Source: Dietzia cinnamea NBRC 102147
GTDB taxonomy: Bacteria; Actinomycetota; Actinomycetes; Mycobacteriales; Mycobacteriaceae
Assembly: GCF_001571065.1 (NCBI RefSeq)
Contig: NZ_BCSW01000004.1
Location: 1 to 64,000, forward strand
Length of the DNA: 64,000 nucleotides
Direction of reading: 5' to 3'
Position numbers and translations under genes: made by a program. Shown piece by piece: positions 8,163 to 16,633 of this stretch (position 1 is the stretch's first letter; each line of letters begins with the position of its first letter). Under the pieces are notes generated by a model that was not told the origin of the DNA, searched no databases, and saw nothing but the letters and a program-made list of their open reading frames with translations.

Positions 8163-8834
8163 TTGAGCCTGTTCGAGACCCTGAAGACCCGCTGCCGCGA
8201 CGAATGGGACGCCTACACCCGGCACGACTTCGTCGAGCAGCTCGGCGCCGGCACCCTGCCGCTGCCGGTCTTCCAGGACTACCTGGTCCAGGACTTCCAC
8301 TTCCTCGTCCAGTTCACCCGCGCCAACGCCCTGGCGACGTACAAGAGCCGCACGCTTGCTGACCTCAAGGCCGCGCACGCCGCGACCGGCGCGATCCTCA
8401 ACGAGACCGAGCTGCACCTGACGCTCACCGAGCGCTGGGGCATCCCGCGCGCCGAACTCGAGGCCGCCGCGGAGAAGCAGGCCACCGTCGCCTACACCCG
8501 CTACGTCCTGGACTCGGGGATGGCCGGGGACCTGCTCGACCTGAGCGTTGCGCTGGCCCCGTGCACGATCGGCTACGCCGAGATCGGCGCCAGGCTGCAG
8601 CCGCGGCTGGCCGAGCACGGCGGACAGGGTGGCGGGCACCCGTACCGCGAGTGGATCGGCGAGTACTCCGGCGAGGAGTTCACCGCCGCCTCCCGCGCCG
8701 CGATCGCCCAGCTCGATGCCCTGGCTGCGGGTGGGCTCTCGGACCGTCGGCTGGACGAGCTCACCGACGTGTTCCGCACGGCCACCCGCCTGGAGATCGA
8801 CTTCTGGCAGCAGGCTCTCGACAGCGCCGAGTAG
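8163..8834 (+). CDS. tenA: TenA family aminopyrimidine aminohydrolase (thiaminase II)
   Basis: The protein is 223 aa, the usual TenA length, and all-helical in character. TenA hydrolyses aminopyrimidine breakdown products of thiamine to feed HMP salvage. The catalytic cysteine is present (LAPCTIGYAEIG, C134), as is the late glutamate in EIDFWQ (about E211), so this is the Cys-containing class. The start is a TTG preceded by AAGGAG. It follows the methyltransferase and converges with poxB, whose enzyme uses thiamine diphosphate; that link is only contextual. No TPP riboswitch is visible upstream. Confidence 0.88.
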   Translation: MSLFETLKTRCRDEWDAYTRHDFVEQLGAGTLPLPVFQDYLVQDFHFLVQFTRANALATYKSRTLADLKAAHAATGAILNETELHLTLTERWGIPRAELEAAAEKQATVAYTRYVLDSGMAGDLLDLSVALAPCTIGYAEIGARLQPRLAEHGGQGGGHPYREWIGEYSGEEFTAASRAAIAQLDALAAGGLSDRRLDELTDVFRTATRLEIDFWQQALDSAE

Positions 8835-8837
8835 GCA

Positions 8838-8919
8838 TCGCCGCCGCGTGGTCGCAGATCACGGTGGTACCTGGACCCGCCCCGGGGATGTGTGAATCGG
8901 CGAGACCACGCGGCGGCGA
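8838..8919. repeat. 82-bp element with 16-bp perfect inverted ends
   Basis: Between the convergent tenA and poxB genes, a 16-base sequence starting TCGCCGCC (8838-8853) recurs as its exact reverse complement at 8904-8919, 50 bases apart. It could fold as a long stem acting as a bidirectional terminator. The well-defined ends also resemble a miniature inverted-repeat element. I see no flanking target duplication. Confidence 0.5.
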
Positions 8920-8937
8920 GGGGCCCTGGGCAGGGGC

Positions 8938-10659
8938 TCAGAACAACTGCCGCAGGTTCGCCTTGGCCAGGTCCACCAGCTCGTCACCGCGGCCGGACAG
9001 TACGGTGCGCAGCGAGTAGAGCGTGAATCCCTTGGCCTGGGCGGCGCTGATGGACGGCGGGATCGTGAGCTCCTGGCGTTCCACCTCCACCTCGAGCAGG
9101 GCGGGCCCGTCGTGGGCGAGGAACCGCTTGACGGTCCCGGCCAGATCCTTGGACTTGTCCGCCCGGAAGCCCGCGAGCCCGCAGGCCTCCGCGACCTTCG
9201 AGAAGTCGGGGTTGGACAGGTCGGTGCCGAAGTTCACGAAGCCGTCGGCCTTCATCTCCACCTCCACGAAGTTGTACGAGGCGTTGTTGAACACCACCAC
9301 CTTGACCGGCAGGTCGTGCTCGACGAGCGTGAGCAGCTCGCCCATCAGCATGGAGAGCCCACCGTCGCCCGCGAGCGCGATCACCTGTCGGCCGGGTGAG
9401 GCGGCCTGGGCGCCGATCGCCTGCGGCAGGGCGTTGGCCATGGACCCGTGGGTGAACGACCCGACGATCCGTCGGCGCCCGTTCATCGTCAGATAGCGGG
9501 CCGCCCAGATCACAGGGCTGCCGACGTCCGGCAGGAACACCGCGTCGTCGTCTGCCGCCTCGTCGATCAACCGCGTCAGATACTGCGGGTGGATGGTCCG
9601 CTTGGACGGCGTGGCGAGATCGTCCAGCGTGCGCCGCGTCTTGGCGTAGTGCTTCGTGGCACCGTCGAGATGTTTGCGGCCCGTGTGCGTGCGCAGCCTG
9701 GGGAGCAGCGCCCGTATCGTCTCCCCGACACCGCCGACCAGCGGTACCTCGACAGGCGTGCGTCGACCGATCCGATCGCCCCGGATGTCGACCTGGATCA
9801 CCGTGGCGTCCGGGTAGAACTGCTGATACGGCAGGTCGGAGCCCAGAACCAGCAGGGTCTCGGCGGCCATCATGGCGCGGTAGCCCGAGGAGAACCCGAG
9901 CAGACCGGTCATTCCCACGTCGTAGGGATTGTCGTGCTCCACCCATTCCTTGCCACGCATCGCGTGGACGATCGGCGCCTTGAGCATCTCCGCGATCTGC
10001 AGCAGTTCGTCATGGGCGCCCGCGCAGCCGGCGCCTGCGAGGATCGTCACGTCCTCGCAGCCGTCGAGGGCACGGACGGCGCGAGCGAGATCCTCCTCTG
10101 CCGGGACCACCGCACTGACTGTGGGGCGGATGGCGGCCGCCTCGGCGGTGATCTCCTCGAGCGCCACGTCGCCGGGCAGGACGAGTACGGCCACCCCGCG
10201 CTTCTCGATGGCCGCACGCATAGCGATCCTCAGCAGCCGCGGCGCCTGCTCGGCTGACGAGACGTGCTCCGCATAGACGCTGCACTCGCGGAACAGCTCC
10301 TGTGGATGGGTCTCCTGAAAATATCCCGTCCCGATCTCCTCTGACGGGATGTGCGCGGCCAGCGCGAGGACCGGGACCCCGGAACGCTGGGCGTCGAACA
10401 GGCCGTTGATCAGGTGCAGGTTGCCGGGCCCACAGGAACCGGCGCACACCGTGAGGTTCCCCGTCAGCGCGGCCTCTGCGGAGGCGGCGAACGCGGCCGC
10501 CTCCTCGTGCCGGGTGATCACCCAGTCCACGCCATCGGTCTGCCGGATCGCGTCCGTGACGCCGTTCAGCGAGTCGCCGGGAAGTCCGTAGACCCGCTGG
10601 ACCCCCGAGGCGTGGAGCGTGTCGATGATGTGTCGAGCGACCGTGGTACGTGTGGGCAT
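8938..10659 (-). CDS. poxB: Thiamine diphosphate-dependent pyruvate dehydrogenase (quinone)
   Basis: The protein is 573 aa. PoxB/Pqo oxidises pyruvate to acetate and CO2 and passes electrons to quinone at the membrane. Three classic domains are seen: an N-terminal ThDP/Pyr domain (VYGLPGDSLNG and RHEEAAAFAASAEA with the activating Glu), a central FAD-binding region, and a C-terminal ThDP/PP domain with GDGGLSMLMGELLT...NNASYNF. I chose ATG 10659 because GGAGG is 6-7 bases upstream and homology begins at VARHIIDTLHASGV. The longer open frame upstream has no conserved content. It shares strand and direction with the MFS remnant and moeA, but is separated from them by a strong palindrome. Confidence 0.92.
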   Translation of the reverse strand: MPTRTTVARHIIDTLHASGVQRVYGLPGDSLNGVTDAIRQTDGVDWVITRHEEAAAFAASAEAALTGNLTVCAGSCGPGNLHLINGLFDAQRSGVPVLALAAHIPSEEIGTGYFQETHPQELFRECSVYAEHVSSAEQAPRLLRIAMRAAIEKRGVAVLVLPGDVALEEITAEAAAIRPTVSAVVPAEEDLARAVRALDGCEDVTILAGAGCAGAHDELLQIAEMLKAPIVHAMRGKEWVEHDNPYDVGMTGLLGFSSGYRAMMAAETLLVLGSDLPYQQFYPDATVIQVDIRGDRIGRRTPVEVPLVGGVGETIRALLPRLRTHTGRKHLDGATKHYAKTRRTLDDLATPSKRTIHPQYLTRLIDEAADDDAVFLPDVGSPVIWAARYLTMNGRRRIVGSFTHGSMANALPQAIGAQAASPGRQVIALAGDGGLSMLMGELLTLVEHDLPVKVVVFNNASYNFVEVEMKADGFVNFGTDLSNPDFSKVAEACGLAGFRADKSKDLAGTVKRFLAHDGPALLEVEVERQELTIPPSISAAQAKGFTLYSLRTVLSGRGDELVDLAKANLRQLF

Positions 10660-10689
10660 GTATGCCTCCGACTGGTGGTGAACTCGTCG

Positions 10690-10714
10690 CCGAAGGGCCG
10701 GGCCGGCCCTTCGG
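10690..10714 (-). terminator. Perfect 25-bp palindrome upstream of poxB
   Basis: CCGAAGGGCCGG (10690-10701), a single G, then the exact reverse complement (10703-10714). It is 31 bases upstream of the poxB start and 110 bases past the stop of the truncated efflux gene. It could end transcription from moeA and the MFS remnant, or serve as a dimeric operator for poxB. The sequence alone does not decide. Confidence 0.5.
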
Positions 10715-10824
10715 CCACCCCCGACCCTACGACCCTTCAGTGCGACCGGGTACCGATCGCGCTCCGGGTCAGGAGCCGGAATGTCGCTGGCGGTCACGGG
10801 TGAGGCGGGGGTGTCCGGGTGGGG

Positions 10825-11490
10825 TCAGCCGTGCGCCGGGGCGGGCGGGTCTCCCGGGGTGGGCGCGGTCGCGGTGGTGGCGTTGTCGTCGTCGACCCGG
10901 GGAACGTCTTCTCCGTCAATCTCGACGACCTCGCCCCTGCCGTCATCCCACACGGCCTCGCCGCGCGCGATCATGCCGGCCTCGGTGCTGAGGGTGACCT
11001 GGGGGAGGAAGAACGCGAAGAGAAGGGCGACGGCGAGGACCGGCACCACGAACCAGAGCGCGGGAGCCAACGCATCCGCATAGGAGTCCACGATCCCCTG
11101 GTTCAGCGGCTCGGGGAGGTTCGCCACGAAGGCCGGCGTGACGGCGCCCGGGTTCAACCCCGAGGCGATCGCCTGCTCCGGGTTGGCGGCCACCGTGTCG
11201 GTGAGGTTGTCGATCAGCCGACCCGTGAACAGCGAACCGAACCAGGCGGTGCCGATCGCCGCACCGATCTCGCGGAAGTAGTTGTTCGAGCTCGTGGCCA
11301 CGCCCACCTCGCGCGGGTCGACCGCGTTCTGAACCGCCAGCACGATCACCTGCATGACCAGGCCCAGGCCGGCGCCGAAGAACAGCAGCATGCCCATGAT
11401 CTGCCAGATCGGGGTCGAGCCTGTCATCTGGGTCATCACCGCGACCGTGGCCGTGGTCAGCGCCATGCCGACGATCGGGTAGATGCAAAA
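10825..11490 (-). pseudogene. 5'-truncated DHA2-type MFS drug transporter
   Basis: Only the C-terminal ~220 residues of a 14-TM drug:H+ antiporter remain. The readable part starts at IYPIVGMALTT, a motif normally in mid-protein, and continues through GLGLVMQVIVLAVQNAVDPREVGVATSSNNYFREIGAAIGTA (motif C/loop typical of EmrB/QacA) to an acidic C-terminal tail with an Asp run. In the same frame a TGA lies about 12 codons upstream of the ATG at 11466 and no N-terminal half is present; moeA begins only 86 bases away. The gene appears to have lost its 5' half by deletion. Confidence 0.75.
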
Positions 11491-11552
11491 AGGCGTGCTC
11501 GGTCACGTGCCTTCTGGTCTCAGATCTGTCGCCTGCCCGCGGGCATCGGCGG

Positions 11553-12818
11553 CTACAGCGCCACCGCGTCGACCTCGGTCCCGGCGGCCAGCGAGGTCAC
11601 GTCGGCGGGGATCTCCACCAGCACGTCAGCGCGCGCCATCGAGGCGACCAGGTGTGAGCCGGAACCGGAGACCGGCTCGACGACGGGGATGCCAGCACCG
11701 GAGTCAGGGCCGAGCGCCGCCCGCAGGAACTGGACCTTCCCTGCGGGGGAGGTGACGTCGCGCGAGAGCCGGGCCCGCACCGGTTGGACAGGCGACCGCC
11801 CCACCGCCTCGAGGATGACCGGTCGCAGCAGCACCACGAACGACACCAGCGCGCTCACAGGATTACCCGGCAGGCACACGACGGGCGTGTCCCGCCATGT
11901 CGAGATCCCCTGCGGTCCCCCGGGTTGCATGGCGATCGGCGCGAAACGCGAACCGTCGCGTCCGTCGAGCACCTGCCGCACCACCTCGGCATCACCCATC
12001 GACACCGCACCCACGGTCACCACCAGGTCCGCGCCGGAGACCGCGGAATCGAGGGCGGCGGAGAACTCGTCGCGGTCGTCGCTGCTGGTCAGCGTGGCCG
12101 TCACATCGCAGCCGCAGGCCTTGAGCGCGGCCGTCAGGGTCAACGAGTTGGACTCCCAGATCTGCCCCGGCCCCAGCGGCCGCCCGGGCGCGACCAGCTC
12201 GGAACCCGTGGCCACCACCCCGACCCGGGGCCGCGGCCGCACGTCCAGCGCCGACTCCCCGAGGGAGGCCGCCGCCGCCAGGTGACGCGCCCGGAGCTGC
12301 ACGCCCGCCGGGATCACCACGTCGCCGGCGCGGACGTCGTCGCCCGGGCGTCGGATGAACTCGCCCGGCGACCGCGGCGCCACCACCAGCACCGCAGTGG
12401 GGTCGGTGTCGCTCACCCTCGTGTCCTCGACCGGCACCACACAATCCGCACCCTCGGGCACGGGCGCACCGGTCATCACTTTGCAGGCCTCGTCGTCGTC
12501 GACCCCCGGCCCCGGACCGTCACCGGCGTGCACGGACCCCACCACCCGCAGCCGCGCCGGCGAGTCGGGCCCCGCCCCCGCGACGTCCGCCGACCGCACC
12601 GCGTACCCGTCCATCTGCGAGTTCACGAACAGCGGCAGGTCCACCGACGCCCGCAGCTCCCGCGCCAGCACCGACTCCGCACACGCCGACAGCGGCAGGT
12701 GGGTACTCCGGGCTGCCCGCTCCAACATCGGCGTCAGGTGCGTGCGCAGGAGCTCGCGGTACTCGGCGGGGGACGGGTGGCCCGACGGGCGGGGCGAGCG
12801 GACGGGCGGGGAACTCAT
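11553..12818 (-). CDS. moeA: Molybdopterin molybdotransferase MoeA
   Basis: The protein is 421 aa. MoeA inserts molybdate into adenylylated molybdopterin to make Mo-molybdopterin. Signatures are VNSQMDGYAVRSADV (about 65-80), KVMTGAPVPEGADCVVPVE, RRPGDDVRAGDVVIPAG, VVATGSELV, WESNSLTL, VGAVSMGDAEVV (the GGVSxG motif with Ala for the second Gly) and LPGNPVSALVSFVV. The ATG at 12818 lies 6 bases after a TACCGT box, which fits a leaderless start. It is divergent from the nucleobase permease. A second MoeA domain occurs in the MobA-MoeA fusion at 31796-33661. Confidence 0.93.
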   Translation of the reverse strand: MSSPPVRSPRPSGHPSPAEYRELLRTHLTPMLERAARSTHLPLSACAESVLARELRASVDLPLFVNSQMDGYAVRSADVAGAGPDSPARLRVVGSVHAGDGPGPGVDDDEACKVMTGAPVPEGADCVVPVEDTRVSDTDPTAVLVVAPRSPGEFIRRPGDDVRAGDVVIPAGVQLRARHLAAAASLGESALDVRPRPRVGVVATGSELVAPGRPLGPGQIWESNSLTLTAALKACGCDVTATLTSSDDRDEFSAALDSAVSGADLVVTVGAVSMGDAEVVRQVLDGRDGSRFAPIAMQPGGPQGISTWRDTPVVCLPGNPVSALVSFVVLLRPVILEAVGRSPVQPVRARLSRDVTSPAGKVQFLRAALGPDSGAGIPVVEPVSGSGSHLVASMARADVLVEIPADVTSLAAGTEVDAVAL

Positions 12819-12830
12819 GTCCCCACGGTA
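12819..12830 (-). promoter_or_regulatory. Leaderless promoter of moeA
   Basis: TACCGT (12830-12825, minus strand) stands 6 bases before the moeA ATG. The permease promoter must lie back-to-back in the same short interval (a GTACTGT box near 12839-12845 on the plus strand). Confidence 0.45.
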
Positions 12831-12894
12831 ACCGCGTTGTACTGTGCCTACGGCCCGCACGGGTGAGGCCGGACGCAGCGAGAGTGGGGAAGAA

Positions 12895-14331
12895 GTGGGT
12901 CTCTGGTCGGTACACGGCGACGGCAGGAACATCAGTCCCGGCGAGGTGGTCGCCCCCATGGAGCGGCTGAGCTGGCCGCGGACCATCGGGATCGGCGCCC
13001 AGCACGTGGTGTCGATGTTCGGCGCGACGTTCGTCTTCCCCATCATCATGGGGCTCAACCCGCAGCTGGCGATCCTCTTCTCCGGCGTGTGCACCCTGTT
13101 GTTCCTCGCCGTGGTCAAGGGACAGGTGCCCAGCTATCTCGGCACCTCGGTGGCGTTCGTCGGCGCGGTGGCCGCGATCCGGGCGCAGGGCGGCACGAGC
13201 GCCGAGGTAACCGGTGCGATGCTCGTGGCCGGCGCGGCGCTGCTGGTGGTGGGCCTGGTGGTGCACTTCGTGGGCGGCCGGGTGGTGACGGCCGTGCTGC
13301 CGCCGGTCGTCACCGGCGCCGTGGTGATGCTGCTCGGCTTCAACCTCGCTCCCGTCGTGGCGGAGACGTACTGGCCGCAGGACCAGTGGGTCGCATTGGC
13401 GGTGATGATCGTGCTGATCGGGATGACCGTCGGGCTCAAGGGCTTCGCGGGGCGCATCGCGATCTTCCTCGCGCTGATCTTCGGCTACGTCCTGTCCTGG
13501 GTGCTGGACGTGCTCACCGGGCCCATCACCTCGTTCAGTGCCACCGCCGGTGAGGTGACCGAACACCTCCGCGTGGACTGGTCGGGCGTGTGGGACGCGC
13601 CGTGGATCGGGCTGCCGCCGATGACCGACGAGGCCGCCGGCGTGGTGGGTATCCACGCCCCCGACTTCTCGCTGGCGTTCGTACTGCTGGTGGTGCCCGG
13701 CGTGATCGCGCTGATCGCCGAGAACGCGGGGCACGTCAAGGCGATCGGCGAGATCACGCGCACCGAGACCGACGGTCTGATGGGCCGTGCCCTCGCCGCG
13801 GACGGTGCGGGGACCGTGCTGGCCACCTCGTTCGGCGGGTCGGCGACGACGACGTACGCCGAGAACATCGGCGTGATGGCAGCGACCAAGGTGTACTCGA
13901 CGGCCGCCTACGTGGTGGCCGCGCTGACCGCGATCGTGCTGGGGTGTTCCCCCAAGCTGGGTGCGGTGATCTCCGCGACCCCGGGCGGTGTGCTGGGCGG
14001 GATCACGGTGGTGCTCTACGGGATGATCGGCCTGCTCGGCGCGAAGATCTGGAAGGAGAACCGGGTCGACTTCGGCAATCCGTTGAACCTCGTGCCGGTC
14101 GCGGCGGGTGTGGTGATCGCGATCGGCGGCACGACCCTGCAGATCACCGACGACTTCCAGCTCGGCGGCATCGCCCTGGGTACGCTGGTGGTCGTCCTGG
14201 GGTACCACCTGGGACGGGCGATCGCCCCGCAGCTGCGCGGCCAGGCCGAGCGCGACGAGGTGCACGAACTCACGCTGCTGGGGCCCACCCCGGACGTCAC
14301 CGCGCTGGAACGGCGGTCGGAGGACGAGTGA
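12895..14331 (+). CDS. Uracil/xanthine permease (NCS2 family)
   Basis: The protein is 478 aa with about 12-14 hydrophobic segments, full length for nucleobase:cation symporter-2 proteins such as UraA and PbuX. Family signatures include the start WSVHGDGRNISPGEVVAPMERLSWPRT, PSYLGTSVAFVGAVAA, IALIAENAGHVKAIGE (the substrate-binding Glu in TM8) and SFGGSATTTYAENIGVMAATKVYS (TM10 motif). I chose GTG 12895 because homologues start at this point; the frame opens earlier at GTG 12844 with non-conserved residues. Uracil is more likely than xanthine as substrate, but this is inference. It has no catabolic neighbours here. Confidence 0.88.
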   Translation: MGLWSVHGDGRNISPGEVVAPMERLSWPRTIGIGAQHVVSMFGATFVFPIIMGLNPQLAILFSGVCTLLFLAVVKGQVPSYLGTSVAFVGAVAAIRAQGGTSAEVTGAMLVAGAALLVVGLVVHFVGGRVVTAVLPPVVTGAVVMLLGFNLAPVVAETYWPQDQWVALAVMIVLIGMTVGLKGFAGRIAIFLALIFGYVLSWVLDVLTGPITSFSATAGEVTEHLRVDWSGVWDAPWIGLPPMTDEAAGVVGIHAPDFSLAFVLLVVPGVIALIAENAGHVKAIGEITRTETDGLMGRALAADGAGTVLATSFGGSATTTYAENIGVMAATKVYSTAAYVVAALTAIVLGCSPKLGAVISATPGGVLGGITVVLYGMIGLLGAKIWKENRVDFGNPLNLVPVAAGVVIAIGGTTLQITDDFQLGGIALGTLVVVLGYHLGRAIAPQLRGQAERDEVHELTLLGPTPDVTALERRSEDE

Positions 14332-14352
14332 GCGGCGAGCGGCGTGGGCCCC

Positions 14353-14358
14353 TACACT
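14353..14358 (+). promoter_or_regulatory. -10 box of moaA
   Basis: A TACACT box lies 36 bases upstream of the moaA GTG. The resulting short leader includes a GGGGAGGTGGG ribosome site. The interval is too short to hold a molybdenum-cofactor riboswitch. Confidence 0.45.
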
Positions 14359-14394
14359 CGGGACCACAGACACCGCAGAGGGGAGGTGGGCGAC

Positions 14395-15456
14395 GTGACC
14401 GTCCCGGACACCCGCCGCACACCGGGAGCGGGCCCGCACCCGCGCCCCGCGACGCCGCTGCTCGTCGACTCCTTCGGCCGCGTCGCCCGCGACCTGCGGG
14501 TCTCGCTCACCGAGAAGTGCTCCCTGCGCTGCACGTACTGCATGCCCGAGGAGGGCCTGCCGCCGATCCCCGACGCCGCGCGGATGACCGCCGAGGAGGT
14601 GGTCCGGCTGGTGACGCTGGCGCACCGCGAGCTCGGGGTGCACGAGGTCCGCTTCACCGGCGGCGAGCCGCTCATGAGGTCCGACCTCGAGCGCATCATC
14701 GCCGGCACCCGTGCGGCCTGCCCGGACCTGCCCATCGCCATGACCTCCAACGGGGTCGGCCTCGAGCACCGCGTCGGTCGGCTCGTCGAGGCCGGGCTGA
14801 ACCGCATCAACATCTCGCTGGACACGGTCGACCGCGCCGAGTTCGCCGAACTGACCCGCCGCGACCGGCTGCCCTCGGTCCTGCGCGGTGTGCGGGCCGC
14901 CGTCGAGGCCGGGCTGGATCCGGTCAAGGTCAACGCGGTGCCCCTGCGCGCGACCCTGCACGGCGCGCCCGACCTGCTGGAGTGGGCGCTGGCCGAGGGC
15001 GTGCAGCTGCGGTTCATCGAGGAGATGCCCCTCGACGCCGAGGCCACCTGGTCACGCGCGGAGATGGTCACCGCCGCCGACGTGCTGGACTCGCTGCGGA
15101 CCCGGTTCGAGCTGGTCCCGGCGGGGCGCGAGGATCCGTCCGCGCCGGCCGAGCTGTGGCGGGTCGCCGGCCACACGGTCGGGCGCGCGCCCGCGACGGT
15201 CGGGGTGATCGCGACCGTGACCCGCAATTTCTGCGCGGCCTGTGACCGCACCCGCCTCACCGCCGAGGGCACGGTGCGGTCGTGCCTGTTCAGTGACGAC
15301 GAGACCGACGTACTCGGCGTGCTGCGCTCGGGCGCCCCGGACGACGAGGTCGCCGAGGTCTGGCGGGGCGCGATGTGGGGCAAGCAGGCCGGGCACGGGA
15401 TCGGCGGTACGGCCTTCCACAGGCCGCGGCGGTCGATGGGAGCCATCGGTGGTTGA
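14395..15456 (+). CDS. moaA: GTP 3',8-cyclase MoaA (radical SAM)
   Basis: The protein is 353 aa. MoaA performs the first step of molybdenum cofactor synthesis, turning GTP into 3',8-cyclo-GTP, which MoaC completes. The radical-SAM cysteines CSLRCTYC (C42, C46, C49) and FTGGEPLMR are clear. The C-terminal cluster cysteines are in FCAACDRTR and SCLF. The chain ends in a double glycine (AIGG), as needed for activity. I chose GTG 14395 for its strong GGGGAGG site; an earlier in-frame GTG at 14344 adds non-conserved residues. It starts a likely operon with moaD and modA. Confidence 0.95.
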   Translation: MTVPDTRRTPGAGPHPRPATPLLVDSFGRVARDLRVSLTEKCSLRCTYCMPEEGLPPIPDAARMTAEEVVRLVTLAHRELGVHEVRFTGGEPLMRSDLERIIAGTRAACPDLPIAMTSNGVGLEHRVGRLVEAGLNRINISLDTVDRAEFAELTRRDRLPSVLRGVRAAVEAGLDPVKVNAVPLRATLHGAPDLLEWALAEGVQLRFIEEMPLDAEATWSRAEMVTAADVLDSLRTRFELVPAGREDPSAPAELWRVAGHTVGRAPATVGVIATVTRNFCAACDRTRLTAEGTVRSCLFSDDETDVLGVLRSGAPDDEVAEVWRGAMWGKQAGHGIGGTAFHRPRRSMGAIGG

Positions 15457-15487
15457 CGTGTCAGTGCCGGGCGATAGGGTTGATCAT

Positions 15488-15769
15488 GTGAGCAGCACAC
15501 CGGATGTGGGACGAGCGCCGCGGGTGATCACCGTGGGCTACTACGCTGCGGCGGAGGACGCCGCCGGTACCGCCAGTGAGCGACTGCACACCCACGCCAC
15601 GACCGTCGGGGAGCTGGCGCGCGAGGTGTGCGAGCGGCACGGTGAGCCGCTGGCCAGCATCGTGACGGTGTCCTCCTTCCTGGTGGGCGACGAGACCACC
15701 CGGGATCCGAAGACCTCGATCGACGGCGTCTCCGCCGTCGATGTTCTGCCCCCGTTCGCCGGCGGCTGA
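15488..15769 (+). CDS. moaD: Molybdopterin synthase sulfur carrier MoaD
   Basis: The protein is 93 aa with a ubiquitin-like fold, ending in the obligatory Gly-Gly (VLPPFAGG) that is adenylylated and thiocarboxylated. The middle (TVGELAREVCERHGEPLASIVTVSSFLV) matches MoaD/ThiS. It is the small subunit partner of MoaE at the left edge of the window. The GTG at 15488 is my preferred start; another in-frame GTG at 15458 would add 10 residues. It is 31 bases after moaA and 3 bases before modA, so it is co-transcribed. Confidence 0.9.
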   Translation: MSSTPDVGRAPRVITVGYYAAAEDAAGTASERLHTHATTVGELAREVCERHGEPLASIVTVSSFLVGDETTRDPKTSIDGVSAVDVLPPFAGG

Positions 15770-15772
15770 GCG

Positions 15773-16579
15773 ATGAACCGGAGCCGGGGGGTCAGTGCGC
15801 TGACGGTCGCCATGGCGTGCACGGTGGTCGGTGCCTGCGCGCCGAAGGATCCCGAGGACGAGACCATGACCCTCGGTGTCGCGGCCGCCCCGTCGTTGTC
15901 CGCGGCGTTCACGGAGATGATCGACCTCTTCGAGGACGAGCATCCCGGGGTCACCGTCAGCCTCGAGCTGGGCCGGTCGGACACGATCGCCGCCGGGCTG
16001 CCCGGGCGGGACGACATCAACGTCTTCGCCTCCGCGAGCGAGGACGCCATGCAGCAGGTGGTGGACGCCGGAGTGGCGGTCGATCCCCGCGTCTTCGCCC
16101 GCAACCACGTCGTGGTGGCCGTGCCGTCCGGGAACCCGCGGGGGATCACGGGGCTACGCGACCTCGAACGCCCGGACCTGCGGGTCGGGCTGTGCGCGAT
16201 GGACGTGCCGTGCGGGAAGGCCGCGGAATCGCTGCTGTCCGCGGCGGGCGTCGAGCCGGCGGGGGTCGAACGCGACTCGGGCTCGCGCGCCCTCGCCGCG
16301 CGCCTGGCCGACAACGACATCGACGTGGGCATCGTCTACCGGACCGACGTCGCCGCCTCGCACGGTTGGGTCGCACAGGTCGAGGCCCACCAGCGGGACC
16401 GCGAGCTAACCCAGGCGGCGGGGACCACGCGGTACTCCGTGGCCAGGGTCGCGAGCGGCGAGCTGGGGGCCGACTCGGAGGGCAAGCGCGCGGCGACGGA
16501 CGACTTCCTGGAGCTGGTCGTCTCCGATCGGGGCCGGCGCGCCCTCGAGAACTCCGGACTGGCCCCGCTGCCGCAGTGA
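15773..16579 (+). CDS. modA: Molybdate ABC transporter substrate-binding lipoprotein ModA
   Basis: The protein is 268 aa. An N-terminal lipoprotein signal ends at VVGAC (Cys about 22), so the mature protein is lipid-anchored outside the membrane. The rest is a periplasmic-binding fold: LGVAAAPSLSAAF (oxyanion-binding Ser start), FASASEDAM, ARNHVVVAVPSGNP, and DVGIVYRTDV near the C-terminus. ModA captures molybdate for ModBC. No modB or modC gene follows in the window: the next gene is the nitrite reductase fusion. It therefore either uses a permease elsewhere or binds another oxyanion. Confidence 0.87.
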   Translation: MNRSRGVSALTVAMACTVVGACAPKDPEDETMTLGVAAAPSLSAAFTEMIDLFEDEHPGVTVSLELGRSDTIAAGLPGRDDINVFASASEDAMQQVVDAGVAVDPRVFARNHVVVAVPSGNPRGITGLRDLERPDLRVGLCAMDVPCGKAAESLLSAAGVEPAGVERDSGSRALAARLADNDIDVGIVYRTDVAASHGWVAQVEAHQRDRELTQAAGTTRYSVARVASGELGADSEGKRAATDDFLELVVSDRGRRALENSGLAPLPQ

Positions 16580-16620
16580 GCGGGGAAAATGCCCACGTCG
16601 GGGAGGTATTTGATCAGGCC

Positions 16621-16633
16621 TAGACTCGGCGGT
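16621..16633 (+). promoter_or_regulatory. Leaderless promoter of the nirK fusion
   Basis: TAGACT (16621-16626), 7 bases, then ATG. The box plus spacer (CTCGGCGGT then ATGAG) is almost identical to that of the S4-domain gene at 61928-61940, so it is likely a genuine strong leaderless promoter. It implies transcription independent of modA. Confidence 0.55.

Noticed and set aside
14332-14394. Molybdenum cofactor riboswitch before moaA
   Set aside because: Only 63 bases separate the genes, less than the roughly 140 bases such a riboswitch needs, and no matching stems are seen.
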